Assembly (NCBI RefSeq): GCF_014698305.1
Contig: NZ_JACJST010000038.1
Span: 1-34,569, forward strand
Direction of reading: 5' to 3'
From: Anabaena lutea FACHB-196
Lineage (GTDB): Bacteria; Cyanobacteriota; Cyanobacteriia; Cyanobacteriales; Nostocaceae
DNA: 34,569 bases
The translations under genes and the position numbers were made by a program. Shown in pieces: positions 1-7,751 of the stretch (its first letter is position 1; the number at the start of each line of letters is the position of its first letter). The notes under the pieces were generated by a model. The model had not been told where the DNA came from. It saw nothing but the letters and a program-made list of their open reading frames with translations, and made no database searches.

Positions 1-56
1 AGTAATATTATTTATTTGTTATGTGTAAAATCATTTTTTTGTACGGTAAAGATTTT

Positions 57-962
57 TTAGTGATGCCTGTTTTTAACTTGGCGATCGCACTTTTTTTGCC
101 CTACCTCACAAAATCGCGTTGCTCCCCTGTCGCTGTTACTCAGATCATATTTATTAAATCCATTAAGACATTTTTGAGTTGTATCTTCTGTTTTATTATC
201 ATAAAATTCTGGATTGTTTTGGTCATTTAAATAAACATCACCTACAGTTTTACCTTCCACTTCTAATATATTCCAATACTTAGGTTCAAGTGAACTGAGA
301 AACAGATTTTCTTTGCTGGGTATTACTAAGAATATTCCTGCTATTTCTGTATCCCAATTACCATCACCTAGATATACCCAATATTTAAAATTGAGTAAAT
401 ATGGTTGTAAGATATTTTTATTTATATAAAAAAGTAACTGCCACATATGCTTTTTAATAAATATTTGATAGCGTTGATCTGCTGTTTTAGGATTGTTAGG
501 TCTATAACCTACCCAATTCGGTGATCTATTCATTTTAAATATTTCACCAAACCCAATCTGTTCCAGAATTCTGATAGCTAAAGACATCAAATCTTCTTCA
601 ACTTCTGCAACTAATTCCCCATCTGATGGAACTAATGAAATTACATTATTATTTATATTTTCCAACTGGTTTATCTGCTCATTTGTAGAGATAGAAAAAT
701 CATTACTTACCCACTCAGGTTTGTGCTGGCAAAATAAAGCCTTTAACTTATCTCTCTGATCTTTATCTCCTGGAAATTCACTTTCAATACCAAAGTCTTT
801 ATATATATTAGAAATTTGCTTGCGTACAGTTCCTTTATGACCTCCCTTTAACTGAGCAATTTCAGCATTAGTACGTCCATTCAGCACCAACTGTAACACC
901 TCAGTTTTCTTTGGTGCTTTTTTGAACTTTTCTAGAATTTCCTCAAACTGCTTCTTATTCAT
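57..962 (-). CDS. LuxR-like helix-turn-helix protein of unknown function
   Basis: A 301-residue protein. Residues about 5-60 form a LuxR/GerE-like HTH: EVLQLVLNGRTNAEIA followed by a recognition helix in KGTVRKQISNIYKDFG. In cyanobacteria this HTH often sits at the N-terminus of multidomain signalling or NTPase proteins, but no ATPase, TIR, caspase or WD40 motif is visible here. Residues 100-260 are an unrecognised domain rich in aromatic residues, with the segment VGYRPNNPKTADQRYQIF. The last 25 or so residues (basic, Cys-containing) are encoded by DNA that looks like an intergenic repeat with a HIP1 site, so the original C-terminus may have been replaced. The ATG at 962 starts the HTH directly, and the 5' end of the gene is duplicated upstream. 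It is divergent from the small repeat protein at 1198. DNA binding is likely; the target is unknown. Confidence 0.7.
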   Translation of the reverse strand: MNKKQFEEILEKFKKAPKKTEVLQLVLNGRTNAEIAQLKGGHKGTVRKQISNIYKDFGIESEFPGDKDQRDKLKALFCQHKPEWVSNDFSISTNEQINQLENINNNVISLVPSDGELVAEVEEDLMSLAIRILEQIGFGEIFKMNRSPNWVGYRPNNPKTADQRYQIFIKKHMWQLLFYINKNILQPYLLNFKYWVYLGDGNWDTEIAGIFLVIPSKENLFLSSLEPKYWNILEVEGKTVGDVYLNDQNNPEFYDNKTEDTTQKCLNGFNKYDLSNSDRGATRFCEVGQKKCDRQVKNRHH

Positions 963-1135
963 AGGTTTTATAAACGCATTTACCCCATCTGCGTATTGTG
1001 CGTATTGTGCGTACTGTTATTTAGTTTAAGGGTAAATTTCCTCAAACTGCTTCCTATTCCAAGGTTTTACAATACTGCATTTAGTCAAACTTGCGTATTC
1101 CGCGTATTCCGCGTACTCAAATTTTGTTTAAGGGT
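936..1135. repeat. Tandem duplication of an approximately 98-nt segment covering the HTH gene start
   Basis: Unit A (about 936-1033) and unit B (about 1034-1135) both run through TTTCCTCAAACTGCTTC, then GGTTTTA, then three GCGTA nonamers, and end in GTTTAAGGGT. Unit A contains the ATG of the HTH gene. Unit B is diverged and has lost the start codon (TTGGAATAGG in place of ATGAATAAG). The shared blocks can be read directly; that duplication is the mechanism is inferred. Confidence 0.75.
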
Positions 1136-1163
1136 GTCCCTTGACCTGCGTATCTGCGTAATG
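991..1163. repeat. Three clusters of GCGTA direct repeats
   Basis: GCGTATTGT, GCGTATTGT and GCGTACTGT lie end to end at 991-1017. GCGTATTCC, GCGTATTCC and GCGTACTCA lie at 1093-1119. GCGTATCT and GCGTAATG lie at 1148-1163. The 9-nt spacing and the position between a divergent HTH gene and a small ORF would suit a regulator-binding array. The array could equally be a neutral short tandem repeat. Confidence 0.75.
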
Positions 1164-1197
1164 AGCATGATATGTACAGTAGCGTTTGAGTAAACCC

Positions 1198-1479
1198 ATG
1201 AAAGATAATTCTAGATTTGTTCAATTAGTAATACCAGGGATGGAAAAATTTCTGGCTGAGAATAAAACAAGCGTAGAAACTACCCTAACTACTCTAAAAG
1301 CCGTTGAAGATATATGGGTTCTGAGTCCAGAAAATCAAAATACATTCCACCAATTAGAAATTCCTGGAATGGAAGGATTTTTGTCCAAACTAAAAGCACA
1401 GTCAAAACCAACAGATTTAAGCAAACATGGCGATAAAATCAGCATGAGAGAAAACCAACTTGAAGATTTTGCTGCCTAA
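1198..1479 (+). CDS. Small protein with a duplicated IPGME motif, function unknown
   Basis: A 93-residue soluble protein. It contains two related segments 43 residues apart: FVQLVIPGMEKFLAENK at residues 7-23 and FHQLEIPGMEGFLSKLK at 50-66. The spacer is TSVETTLTTLKAVEDIW and similar; the tail is charged. No signal peptide or membrane segment is seen. The ATG at 1198 is preferred; an in-frame TTG at 1186 would add four residues. No strong ribosome binding site decides between them. The last pair of GCGTA repeats ends 34 nt upstream. I do not recognise the family. The repeated hydrophobic/acidic motif suggests a short interaction module used twice, which is inference. Confidence 0.55.
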   Translation: MKDNSRFVQLVIPGMEKFLAENKTSVETTLTTLKAVEDIWVLSPENQNTFHQLEIPGMEGFLSKLKAQSKPTDLSKHGDKISMRENQLEDFAA

Positions 1480-1606
1480 ATTTATCCCAAAAAATTATGA
1501 TCTACTTTGTAGAGTCAGTGAATTCTATTCTGCTGACTCTATTTTTACACCACCAAAAATCCTGTATCATCTCACACAGCACCTGCAACACCACACCCCC
1601 CAAGCT

Positions 1607-2095
1607 TCATCCCTCTGGTAAACTATCAAATACCTGCTTAACTAACTCCTTCGTCTTATTTTCCAAATTCTGCCAATCCACTTCTCCCGACTCATCGATT
1701 AAACTAGTGTCAATATCCACTGCGGAATTTTCACAACCGTAATTTAAAAAACATACTTGGTAACAAATATTCCACAAATCTACATTAATTTGCTGCTCTT
1801 GACGTTGCAAGCGCAGATGGTATCCTGGATGGGGCATAGGCAAACGAGCAAGAGTCTCCTTAATTTCCTCTGCCTGTGCCGGTGTAGCAGTTTCCATAGC
1901 TGTCAACAACTGATTGACCAAAGCTTTCGTTTCATCAGTAATGTTAGATGGCCAGATCAGCACATCATGGTAAGTTCCTTTCCAGGAAGAGGTATCCAGA
2001 TGCTTGCGAATATTATCGACAATGCGAATAAAAGCAGGTTGCATGAGGAGTTCAGCTTGCTGCCATGTATTGGAGTTTGTTATCTTAGGTGGCAT
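1607..2095 (-). CDS. Conserved hypothetical protein
   Basis: A 162-residue soluble, acidic protein without signal peptide or membrane helix. Composition and codon use match the neighbouring genes. Visible segments are LIWPSNITDETKALVNQLLTAME (helical), a Pro/His turn LPMPHPGYH, and a Cys-containing stretch NICYQVCFLNYGCE near residues 108-121. The ATG at 2095 is the only good start. The kinase gene begins 165 nt away in the opposite direction, so the two may share a promoter region. No family was recognised; confidence that it is a real gene rests on length, amino-acid composition and the absence of a better ORF. Confidence 0.6.
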   Translation of the reverse strand: MPPKITNSNTWQQAELLMQPAFIRIVDNIRKHLDTSSWKGTYHDVLIWPSNITDETKALVNQLLTAMETATPAQAEEIKETLARLPMPHPGYHLRLQRQEQQINVDLWNICYQVCFLNYGCENSAVDIDTSLIDESGEVDWQNLENKTKELVKQVFDSLPEG

Positions 2096-2260
2096 TGCTA
2101 ATTAACAGAGATACTAAACAAAAAGTAAAAATTTGTAGGTTTTCTTCAAAAAGTGTGTTGTTAGTCTAAATCTTTTCTCAAGATAGCGGATTTCCTGGAA
2201 GAAAATTTGGAGATATTGACTACCATCTGGAAAATTAGGTGTTAAAACTGGGGAGGGAAT

Positions 2261-4159
2261 ATGATAGGCAAATTATTAGACCATCGCTACCAAGTCATAC
2301 GCATTTTGGCAACGGGAGGATTTGGTCAAACCTATATTGCCCAAGATACCAGGCGGCCTGGTCATCCCATCTGCGTTGTCAAACACCTCAAACCTAACAG
2401 CACTGACCCCAAAATTTTTGAAACTGCTAAACGGTTATTTAACAACGAAGCCGAAACTTTAGAAAAACTGGGTAATCATGACCAAATACCCCGACTACTG
2501 GCTTATTTTGACGAAAACCAAGAATTTTTCTTAGTTCAAGAATATATTGACGGACATACCCTGAATGAGGAACTCATACCCGGCCAACCTTGGAGTGAAA
2601 CCCAGGTTATGCAACTGTTGCTAGAAGTTTTGGGTATTTTGGAATTTGTCCATCAAGAAGGTGTAATTCACCGCGACATCAAGCCAGATAATATCATCCG
2701 TCGCGCTGCTGACTATAGATTAGTTTTAGTAGATTTTGGGGCAGTCAAACAATTAAGTTCTCCATTAGTTACCGCTGGGGGACAACTCACCGCTACAGTA
2801 GCTATTGGTACACCGGGCTATATGCCTACTGAACAAGGACAAGGTAAACCCCGTCCCAATAGTGATATTTATTCCCTTGGTATTATTGCTATTCAAGCAT
2901 TAACGGGAGTCCCAGCCAAGCAATTACAAGAAGATCCGAATACAGGTGAAATCCTCTGGCAACATTTCATTCCTGTTAACTACCGCTTGGCAGAAATCCT
3001 CAGCAAGATGGTACGTTATCACTTCAAAGACCGCTACCAAACTGCTACGGAAGCACTGCAAGCCTGTAAAGAGTTGCTAAATCTTACTTCTGTATCTTCC
3101 ATACATTCAGAGTCTCCCAAACAAATTAGCTACCAACCTCCCAAACCTCTGTCTCAAGTATTTTCACAGCAGCATACAGTGGCTATTGCTCCCGCTAATC
3201 CAGTGGCTAGTAAACCTGTTCATCACGACTCTTCTAGCCAACCAGATCCATTACCCTTATTAATTGGCATTTTATTGGCAGGTGGTGCAGCTGCTTTGGT
3301 CACAAATTTATATCCCAATGTGAAAAATGTAGCTGCTAATTGGACAGGGAACAACAGCACATCAGCTAAAAACTGCTCGGCTATGGTGGCGGCTAATTCT
3401 AATATCCGTTCTGAACCGAGTGCAATTAATTCTGATAATATTTTGAAAACTGTGGGTGAGGACAGTGGGTTTGATGTGACTGGTAAGCGGACAAAACGAG
3501 GTTGGATACAAGTTAAGCTTAAATCTGGACGTTTGGCTTGGGCGCACTCGGATGTGATCACCAATGAAGATATATGGATCGCTTGCTTACGGGATCAAGG
3601 TGTTTCTATTCAAACTGTGGAAGATAGTCCCTTAATTGCATCTCGACCAATTCCCAAACCTCAACCAAAACCTATTCCTGTCGTTACTCCTGCGCCGGAA
3701 ACATCAGCACAATCAACTTCTGAACCAGAAACAGCCGGTGCTAATGCGGATAAGGAGAAAATTGTCGAAAAAGCCAGACAGAAGTTTGAGTCAGGAGATT
3801 TGCCCGGTGCGATCGCTATACTCAGATCAATTCCTGCTAATGCTGCTTCAGGAATCAAAGAAACAGTCCAGACAATTAATCAATGGCAACAAGATTGGGC
3901 AAAAGCAGAAGCATTAGCTAATGAAATTAATCAAGCTATTGATAACGGCCAATGGGATAAAGTTCTAGCTTATCGAGATCATCCAGAAAAGTTACCCAAT
4001 ATCAAATACTGGCAAGATAAATTAGAACCAATGTTTAAACAAGCAGCAGAAAATGTCGCTAAACAGGCTCTTCCCCATAAAAATAACCAAAGTAATCAAA
4101 CTACTTCCCCAGAAGAACCAGCTAAGACTGACACACCAACCACCGCAGGGCAAAATTAA
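2261..4159 (+). CDS. Membrane-anchored serine/threonine protein kinase with SH3 domain
   Basis: A 632-residue Hanks-type kinase. The kinase domain is at about residues 10-275: glycine-rich loop LATGGFGQTY, Lys41, catalytic HRDIKPDN at 137-144, DFG at 158-160, activation-segment end GTPGYMPTEQ at 183-192, and the helix-F Asp in SDIYSLG. All key residues are present, so it should be active. A juxtamembrane linker leads to one membrane helix at about 331-350 (LLIGILLAGGAAALV). Residues about 372-433 form a bacterial SH3-like domain (NIRSEPS, GWIQVKL, GRLAWAHSDVI), probably outside the cytoplasmic membrane. A Pro-rich linker and a helical charged C-terminus follow. The ATG is preceded by GGGAGG at about 2250. 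Substrates are unknown. The architecture is common in filamentous cyanobacteria. Confidence 0.93.
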   Translation: MIGKLLDHRYQVIRILATGGFGQTYIAQDTRRPGHPICVVKHLKPNSTDPKIFETAKRLFNNEAETLEKLGNHDQIPRLLAYFDENQEFFLVQEYIDGHTLNEELIPGQPWSETQVMQLLLEVLGILEFVHQEGVIHRDIKPDNIIRRAADYRLVLVDFGAVKQLSSPLVTAGGQLTATVAIGTPGYMPTEQGQGKPRPNSDIYSLGIIAIQALTGVPAKQLQEDPNTGEILWQHFIPVNYRLAEILSKMVRYHFKDRYQTATEALQACKELLNLTSVSSIHSESPKQISYQPPKPLSQVFSQQHTVAIAPANPVASKPVHHDSSSQPDPLPLLIGILLAGGAAALVTNLYPNVKNVAANWTGNNSTSAKNCSAMVAANSNIRSEPSAINSDNILKTVGEDSGFDVTGKRTKRGWIQVKLKSGRLAWAHSDVITNEDIWIACLRDQGVSIQTVEDSPLIASRPIPKPQPKPIPVVTPAPETSAQSTSEPETAGANADKEKIVEKARQKFESGDLPGAIAILRSIPANAASGIKETVQTINQWQQDWAKAEALANEINQAIDNGQWDKVLAYRDHPEKLPNIKYWQDKLEPMFKQAAENVAKQALPHKNNQSNQTTSPEEPAKTDTPTTAGQN

Positions 4160-4168
4160 AATAATTCG

Positions 4169-4244
4169 TAATTCGTAATAATGCCTACGGCAGGCTACCG
4201 CCAACGTAATTCGTAATAATGCCTCCGGCAGGCTACCGCCAACG
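4169..4244. repeat. Two tandem 38-nt repeats
   Basis: Copies at 4169-4206 and 4207-4244 differ at one base (CCTACGGCAGG versus CCTCCGGCAGG). Each carries TAATTCGTAATAATGCC and an imperfect palindromic core GGCAGGCTACCGCC. A third partial TAATTCGTAAT follows. This is typical of small interspersed cyanobacterial repeats. Confidence 0.85.
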
Positions 4245-4470
4245 TAATTCGTAATTAAGTTTTGTAACGGAGATTGAGACTCCGCATAACATACTTGCCG
4301 CTTATAGAAGTCAGGGACTTAAACCCCCTGAATTAGTTAAAAATTACAAATTACAAATTACAAATTTAAAAAGCAGATTACACAAGCTTTTTAGGAATTT
4401 TTAATGGTCAGTTATTTCTGCCAGCCTACACTAGTACAGCTTCGACAAATTTAAAAACACAAAAAATTGG

Positions 4471-4519
4471 GCGGGTAGACAAAATATCTACTATCTACAG
4501 ATATTTTGTCTAAACCCGC
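4471..4519. terminator. Strong, possibly bidirectional, hairpin terminator
   Basis: GCGGGTAGACAAAATATCT at 4471-4489 pairs with AGATATTTTGTCTA plus CCCGC at 4499-4519, around a 9-nt loop. A TTTT follows on the plus strand and a TTTTTT follows on the minus strand. It lies between the convergent kinase and the gene at 4571, nearer the latter. Confidence 0.7.
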
Positions 4520-4570
4520 TTTTAGCTGATGGTTATAAAATGCAACATTCAGTTTTGAATTTTGAATTTT

Positions 4571-5224
4571 TTAGTGTAGTTCGTCGTATTCTGCTGTTTC
4601 CATTCGTCTAGCTTCTGTGCGGGTGGAAGGTAAAAATTCAGCCCGTCGAACAGTCGCTAAGGGTGGTGTAGGTCCGTTGTAGGGGTGAATTACCTGCACA
4701 GTGCGGGTAGGACGATGCTGTTTTGGAGAAAACAAAGCCAAGACACCAGCAACCACAACGCCACCACCAATAGTTAGTGTCGCCCCACCAACTGCCCAAA
4801 CTATGGGTGAAGACCACCAAGGATTTTGTTCAGGTGGTAGTGCAGCTACTTTTTGTTGATTGAACTGTTGGGCTGATTCCCACTGCTTCTGGGTTAAATT
4901 TTGGGCTTGCAGCTGAAGTTGTTGGTTTTGCAACACTAACTGTTGGTTGTCGCTTTTCAACTTTTCCATCTGCATATTCAGCTTTTCCATTTCCAGACGC
5001 TGGTCAGAATTGGGTGCTACTGGTTGTTGATTGGGATATACTGGTTGCCCGTAAGGTGGATACTGCACAGGTTGCTGCATTAGCTGGGGCGCTACAAACG
5101 TGGTGGGCATTTGTGGGGCAGCAGCGAAGTTAGATTGTATAGGGGTATTTGTTCCTTTTAGTAATAGGAGAGCCGCCAGACCAGCTACAGCAACTCCGCC
5201 GATAAATGCCATACTTTCACTCAT
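4571..5224 (-). CDS. Gln/Pro-rich membrane protein with coiled coil, function unknown
   Basis: A 217-residue protein. An N-terminal hydrophobic segment at about residues 5-23 (GGVAVAGLAALLLL) could be a signal anchor. Next come a Pro/Gln-rich linker (residues 30-75), a probable coiled coil at about 78-125 (LEMEKLNMQMEKLKSDNQ and many Gln), and a second membrane helix at about 143-167 (VWAVGGATLTIGGGVVVAGVLALF). The tail of about 50 residues is basic to polar. Both ends could lie on the same side of a membrane with the coiled coil between them. No enzyme motif is present. Its last codons approach the bidirectional hairpin. The family was not recognised. Confidence 0.7.
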   Translation of the reverse strand: MSESMAFIGGVAVAGLAALLLLKGTNTPIQSNFAAAPQMPTTFVAPQLMQQPVQYPPYGQPVYPNQQPVAPNSDQRLEMEKLNMQMEKLKSDNQQLVLQNQQLQLQAQNLTQKQWESAQQFNQQKVAALPPEQNPWWSSPIVWAVGGATLTIGGGVVVAGVLALFSPKQHRPTRTVQVIHPYNGPTPPLATVRRAEFLPSTRTEARRMETAEYDELH

Positions 5225-5465
5225 CGCTTTTACCCCTTAACCACGACGGCAGCATAAGTTAACTTTGACTGACTCACTCTCACACTCATAATTGATTGCC
5301 TACTTCAACTTATATAAGACTCAAACTATAAGCATATTTATCAGGTAGTTTTTTTTCAGCCTGGTATGTGCTGTTAATATTCAAGACTATATCAGTCAAA
5401 TTGTCCACTAATAGATGATAAAAAAACTACGCTGTTATACTTTTTAATCTACTTTCTCCAAATCA

Positions 5466-6269
5466 TCAAGAGGCCGTTTTGATAGCTGTCTTCAGATTTT
5501 GGCAAAATTGAGCGATCGCACTGAGTCCCTCTTCTGGTGTTCCTTCTGCTAACCGCTTGACAATTGCACTACCGACAATTGCGGCATCTGCACCCCATTC
5601 CTGGACTTGACGAGCTTGTTCTATGTCAGAAATACCAAAGCCCACGCCGATAGGTTTATCTGTAACGTTGCGAATTTGTGTGAGTAAATCGGAAACTCGG
5701 CTTTCCATTTGCGATCGCATTCCTGTTACCCCAGTCACACTGACCAAATAGATAAATCCTTGAGAAGCACGAGCGATCGCTTCAATCCTCTGGGCAGAAC
5801 TTGTAGGAGCCACCAACAGAGTTAAATCTATCCCCACCTCACTAGCTGGTTGCAACAAGCCTCCTGCCTCTTCTAAAGGTAAATCAGGAACTACTAAACC
5901 TGCTACACCAGCTGCCTTAATTTGTTGGAGAAACTTTTCAATTCCTCTATGTAAAATTGGGTTGTAATAGGTAAATAAAATAATTGGTGCTTTTAAACTA
6001 GGAGTAGTTGCTTGTAGCATTTCCAGCACCTGATCCAATGTAGTACCCCGTTCTAAAGCGCGGGTAGCTGCCGCTTGAATCACTGGCCCATCTGCTAAAG
6101 GGTCAGAATAGGGAACACCTAACTCTATAATATCCGCTCCAGAGCGATCTAAAATTTGTAAAGCCTTAGCTGTGGTTTCTAAATCTGGATCACCGGCAGT
6201 AATAAACGGAATCAGAGCGCACTCTTGATTCCGTTTCAGGGTTTCAAAACAACGAGAAATTGCAGTCAT
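5466..6269 (-). CDS. trpA: Tryptophan synthase alpha subunit
   Basis: A 267-residue protein of usual family length. TrpA cleaves indole-3-glycerol phosphate to indole and glyceraldehyde-3-phosphate; indole passes to TrpB. The catalytic Glu49 and Asp60 are visible in [25 protein letters not shown], the loop region YYNPIL, and the phosphate-binding VGFGIS and [10 protein letters not shown] segments near the C-terminus are also present. The protein is cytoplasmic. It is the last gene of the ndhL-DUF3007-trpA cluster read on the minus strand, but is separated from DUF3007 by a 202-nt block made almost wholly of tandem repeats. The gene contains several HIP1 octamers. Confidence 0.97.
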   Translation of the reverse strand: MTAISRCFETLKRNQECALIPFITAGDPDLETTAKALQILDRSGADIIELGVPYSDPLADGPVIQAAATRALERGTTLDQVLEMLQATTPSLKAPIILFTYYNPILHRGIEKFLQQIKAAGVAGLVVPDLPLEEAGGLLQPASEVGIDLTLLVAPTSSAQRIEAIARASQGFIYLVSVTGVTGMRSQMESRVSDLLTQIRNVTDKPIGVGFGISDIEQARQVQEWGADAAIVGSAIVKRLAEGTPEEGLSAIAQFCQNLKTAIKTAS

Positions 6270-6280
6270 TGGTCAGAAGA

Positions 6281-6357
6281 AGGGAACAGGGAACAGGGAA
6301 CAGGGAACAGGGAACAGGGAACAGGGAACAGGGAACAGGGAACAGGGAACAGGGAAT
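6281..6357. repeat. AGGGAAC heptanucleotide array, 11 units
   Basis: Ten perfect AGGGAAC units run from 6281 to 6350 and a final AGGGAAT from 6351 to 6357. It is a short tandemly repeated repetitive sequence of the Nostocales kind, between trpA and DUF3007. The plus strand reads as GGG separated by four bases throughout. Confidence 0.97.
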
Positions 6358-6368
6358 AGGGACAATCT

Positions 6369-6456
6369 CTCCCCATCTCCCCATCTCCCCATCTCCCCAT
6401 CTCCCCATCTCCCCATCTCCCCATCTCCCCATCTCCCCATCTTCCCATCTTCCCAT
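6369..6456. repeat. CTCCCCAT octanucleotide array, 11 units
   Basis: Nine perfect CTCCCCAT units (6369-6440) are followed by two CTTCCCAT units (6441-6456). On the minus (operon) strand this is GGGG separated by four bases, nine times. The heptamer-like CCTGTCA sequence that follows overlaps the last codons of the DUF3007 gene. Confidence 0.97.
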
Positions 6457-6471
6457 CTTCCCTGTAACCTG

Positions 6472-6774
6472 TCACCTGTCACCTAATTCTATTTCAGCTT
6501 GAATTTTTGCTAATTCTTCAGGAGTGAGTTCATCTAGTCGCTTTTGCAGGAAAGCTTTTTCATACTCTTCCCGTTGTTGATGGTAGGTCATTTTTTTACC
6601 CCCTGCTCGGAAAAGATATGTGGCTAACCAGCCTATCAAGCCAACAACCAGTAAGCATTGGCTCCAAATACCAGCATTTTGACCATCTAAACCGACTAGC
6701 TGCAATCCTGCATAAGCCAAGCCACCAGCTACAAAAACACCCAAGCCAATTCCGATTGCATCAATGCGTCGCAT
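6472..6774 (-). CDS. DUF3007 family membrane protein
   Basis: A 100-residue protein with two hydrophobic helices, at about residues 7-28 (IGLGVFVAGGLAYAGLQLVG) and 37-56 (SQCLLVVGLIGWLATYLF), then a charged helical tail ending in LTPEELAKIQAEIELG. This matches the DUF3007 family of cyanobacteria and plastids, usually found beside ndhL. It lies 25 nt downstream of ndhL on the same strand, which suggests co-transcription. Its function is not established; the association suggests a thylakoid role. The final residues (GDR) are encoded by the start of the tandem-repeat block, so the tail may be repeat-derived. Confidence 0.85.
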   Translation of the reverse strand: MRRIDAIGIGLGVFVAGGLAYAGLQLVGLDGQNAGIWSQCLLVVGLIGWLATYLFRAGGKKMTYHQQREEYEKAFLQKRLDELTPEELAKIQAEIELGDR

Positions 6775-6799
6775 GAGAATGATGACCTACCAATCTAAA

Positions 6800-7009
6800 T
6801 TAAACAATTTGTCTACGCCGGGGTCGCAAATTCACAATCGGGGAGAGCAGCAACAAACCCGGAAAGAAGAAGAACACTAAAAAATACATGAACCCACGCT
6901 CTACAGAGCTTGCTGTGTACCAACGCAGCTTTAGATAAAGCATTACAACCATTGGTACTACCAGAAGATAAGCTCCGGCTAAAATCAGATACAGTAGCGC
7001 TACAACCAT
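6800..7009 (-). CDS. ndhL: NAD(P)H-quinone oxidoreductase (NDH-1) subunit L
   Basis: A 69-residue membrane protein with two helices, at about residues 3-26 ([20 protein letters not shown]) and 42-60 ([17 protein letters not shown]). The linker [16 protein letters not shown] is conserved and the C-terminus is basic (RPRRR). NdhL is a cyanobacterial/plastid-specific subunit of the thylakoid NDH-1 complex involved in cyclic electron flow and CO2 uptake. It is the first gene of the cluster with DUF3007 and trpA, a conserved cyanobacterial order. Confidence 0.95.
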   Translation of the reverse strand: MVVALLYLILAGAYLLVVPMVVMLYLKLRWYTASSVERGFMYFLVFFFFPGLLLLSPIVNLRPRRRQIV

Positions 7010-7359
7010 AATTCTTTGTCGGATTTGAGAAGACTATTTGGTGCGTCTACTCCTCATGATATGCTGAATAGCTAAACCAAGGGAAGTATCATTCATGGGT
7101 TTTGCCAGGAAAGCAAATAAATTTTCCAACTACTTGTCATAATTGGAAAAAACAGCTAAGATTATGATATAATGTAATTTCGCCTTCAAACGCGGCCAAG
7201 TGTCTAGGTTAAAAAACTCACAACATGAGTAGTTAATTTAGGTGCTAAATGAAAAAAAGTAGTATTTGAAAAGAAAAATTTTAAAACTACTTGCACAAAA
7301 GACGCAATTGATGGTGGAATAGATGAGGAGGTTTTTTACCTCCAGATTCAGAAACCCTT
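7010..7359. other. Intergenic region between ndhL and trnL
   Basis: AT-rich DNA that should contain the promoters for ndhL (leftward) and trnL (rightward). No gene or clear repeat was seen. Confidence 0.4.
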
Positions 7360-7729
7360 GGGGGTGTGGCGGAATGGTAGACGCTACGGACTTAGAAAAC
7401 TGAGCCTTGATAGAGAAATCTTTCAAGTGGAAGCTCTCAAATTCAGGGAAACCTAAATCTGTTTACAGATATGGCAATCCTGAGCCAAGCCCAGAAAATT
7501 AATAATTGAGATTTTATTTTTGGAGTTAAATCTAAAATTCTAAATCCAAAATTCAGGGAAGGTGCAGAGACTCGACGGGAGCTACCCTAACGTAAAGCCG
7601 AGGGTAAAGGGAGAGTCCAATTCTTAAAGCCTAAAGTTGCTCAAGTAACAAGGCAGCAGTGAAAGCTGCGGAAGAATGAAAATCCGTTGACCTTAAACGG
7701 TCGTGGGGGTTCAAGTCCCCCCACCCCCA
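7360..7729 (+). tRNA. trnL-UAA: tRNA-Leu(UAA), interrupted by a group I intron
   Basis: The 5' exon is 7360-7393 and the 3' exon 7679-7729; spliced length is 85 nt. The acceptor stem is GGGGGTG with CACCCCC, and the discriminator is A7729. The D-arm is GGCGGAATGGTAGACGC. The spliced anticodon arm is ACGGA-CTTAAAA-TCCGT, giving anticodon UAA. The long variable arm is TGACCTTAAACGGTCG, as in class II tRNA-Leu. The T-arm is GGGGG-TTCAAGT-CCCCC. CCA is not encoded. The intron interrupts the anticodon after U34, the site used by the well-known cyanobacterial and plastid trnL intron. Confidence 0.97.
7394..7678 (+). ncRNA. Self-splicing group I intron of trnL-UAA
   Basis: A 285-nt insertion after U34 of the anticodon. 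The conserved core is visible: GGTGCAGAGACTCGACGGGAGCTACC, and downstream GTAAAGCCGAGGGTAAAGGGAGAGTCC, with a terminal G before the 3' exon. No ORF or homing endonuclease is encoded. The AT-rich stretch at about 7500-7555 with AAAATTC/AAATCC heptamer-like units corresponds to the P6b region, which is length-variable in Nostoc. The family is known to self-splice with a guanosine cofactor. Confidence 0.95.
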
Positions 7730-7730
7730 T

Positions 7731-7751
7731 TATCAGTTATCAGTTATCAGA
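7731..7751. repeat. Short TATCAGT array
   Basis: Three near-heptamer units (TATCAGT, TATCAGT/TATCAG) start two bases after trnL and overlap the restored 3' end of the broken four-helix gene. Related units in the opposite orientation, CTGATAACTGCTAACTGCTAACTG, lie at 8103-8130 on its other side. Confidence 0.8.

Larger units (their letters stand above)
4160..4570. other. Intergenic region between convergent genes, repeat-rich
   Basis: It holds two tandem 38-nt repeats, a short TTACAAA array near 4347-4365, and a strong hairpin at 4471-4519. No gene was seen. Confidence 0.6.

Noticed and set aside
3223-3917. Open frames overlapping the kinase gene on both strands
   Set aside because: They are shadows of the long kinase frame, which has all family motifs; none has a domain of its own.
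6281-6456. CRISPR array
   Set aside because: The units are 7-8 nt and contiguous, without spacers; no cas genes are in the window.
6244-6502. Several 69-80 codon open frames across the tandem arrays
   Set aside because: The products are pure repeats (e.g. MGRWGDGE) because the 7- and 8-nt repeats lack stops; no gene.
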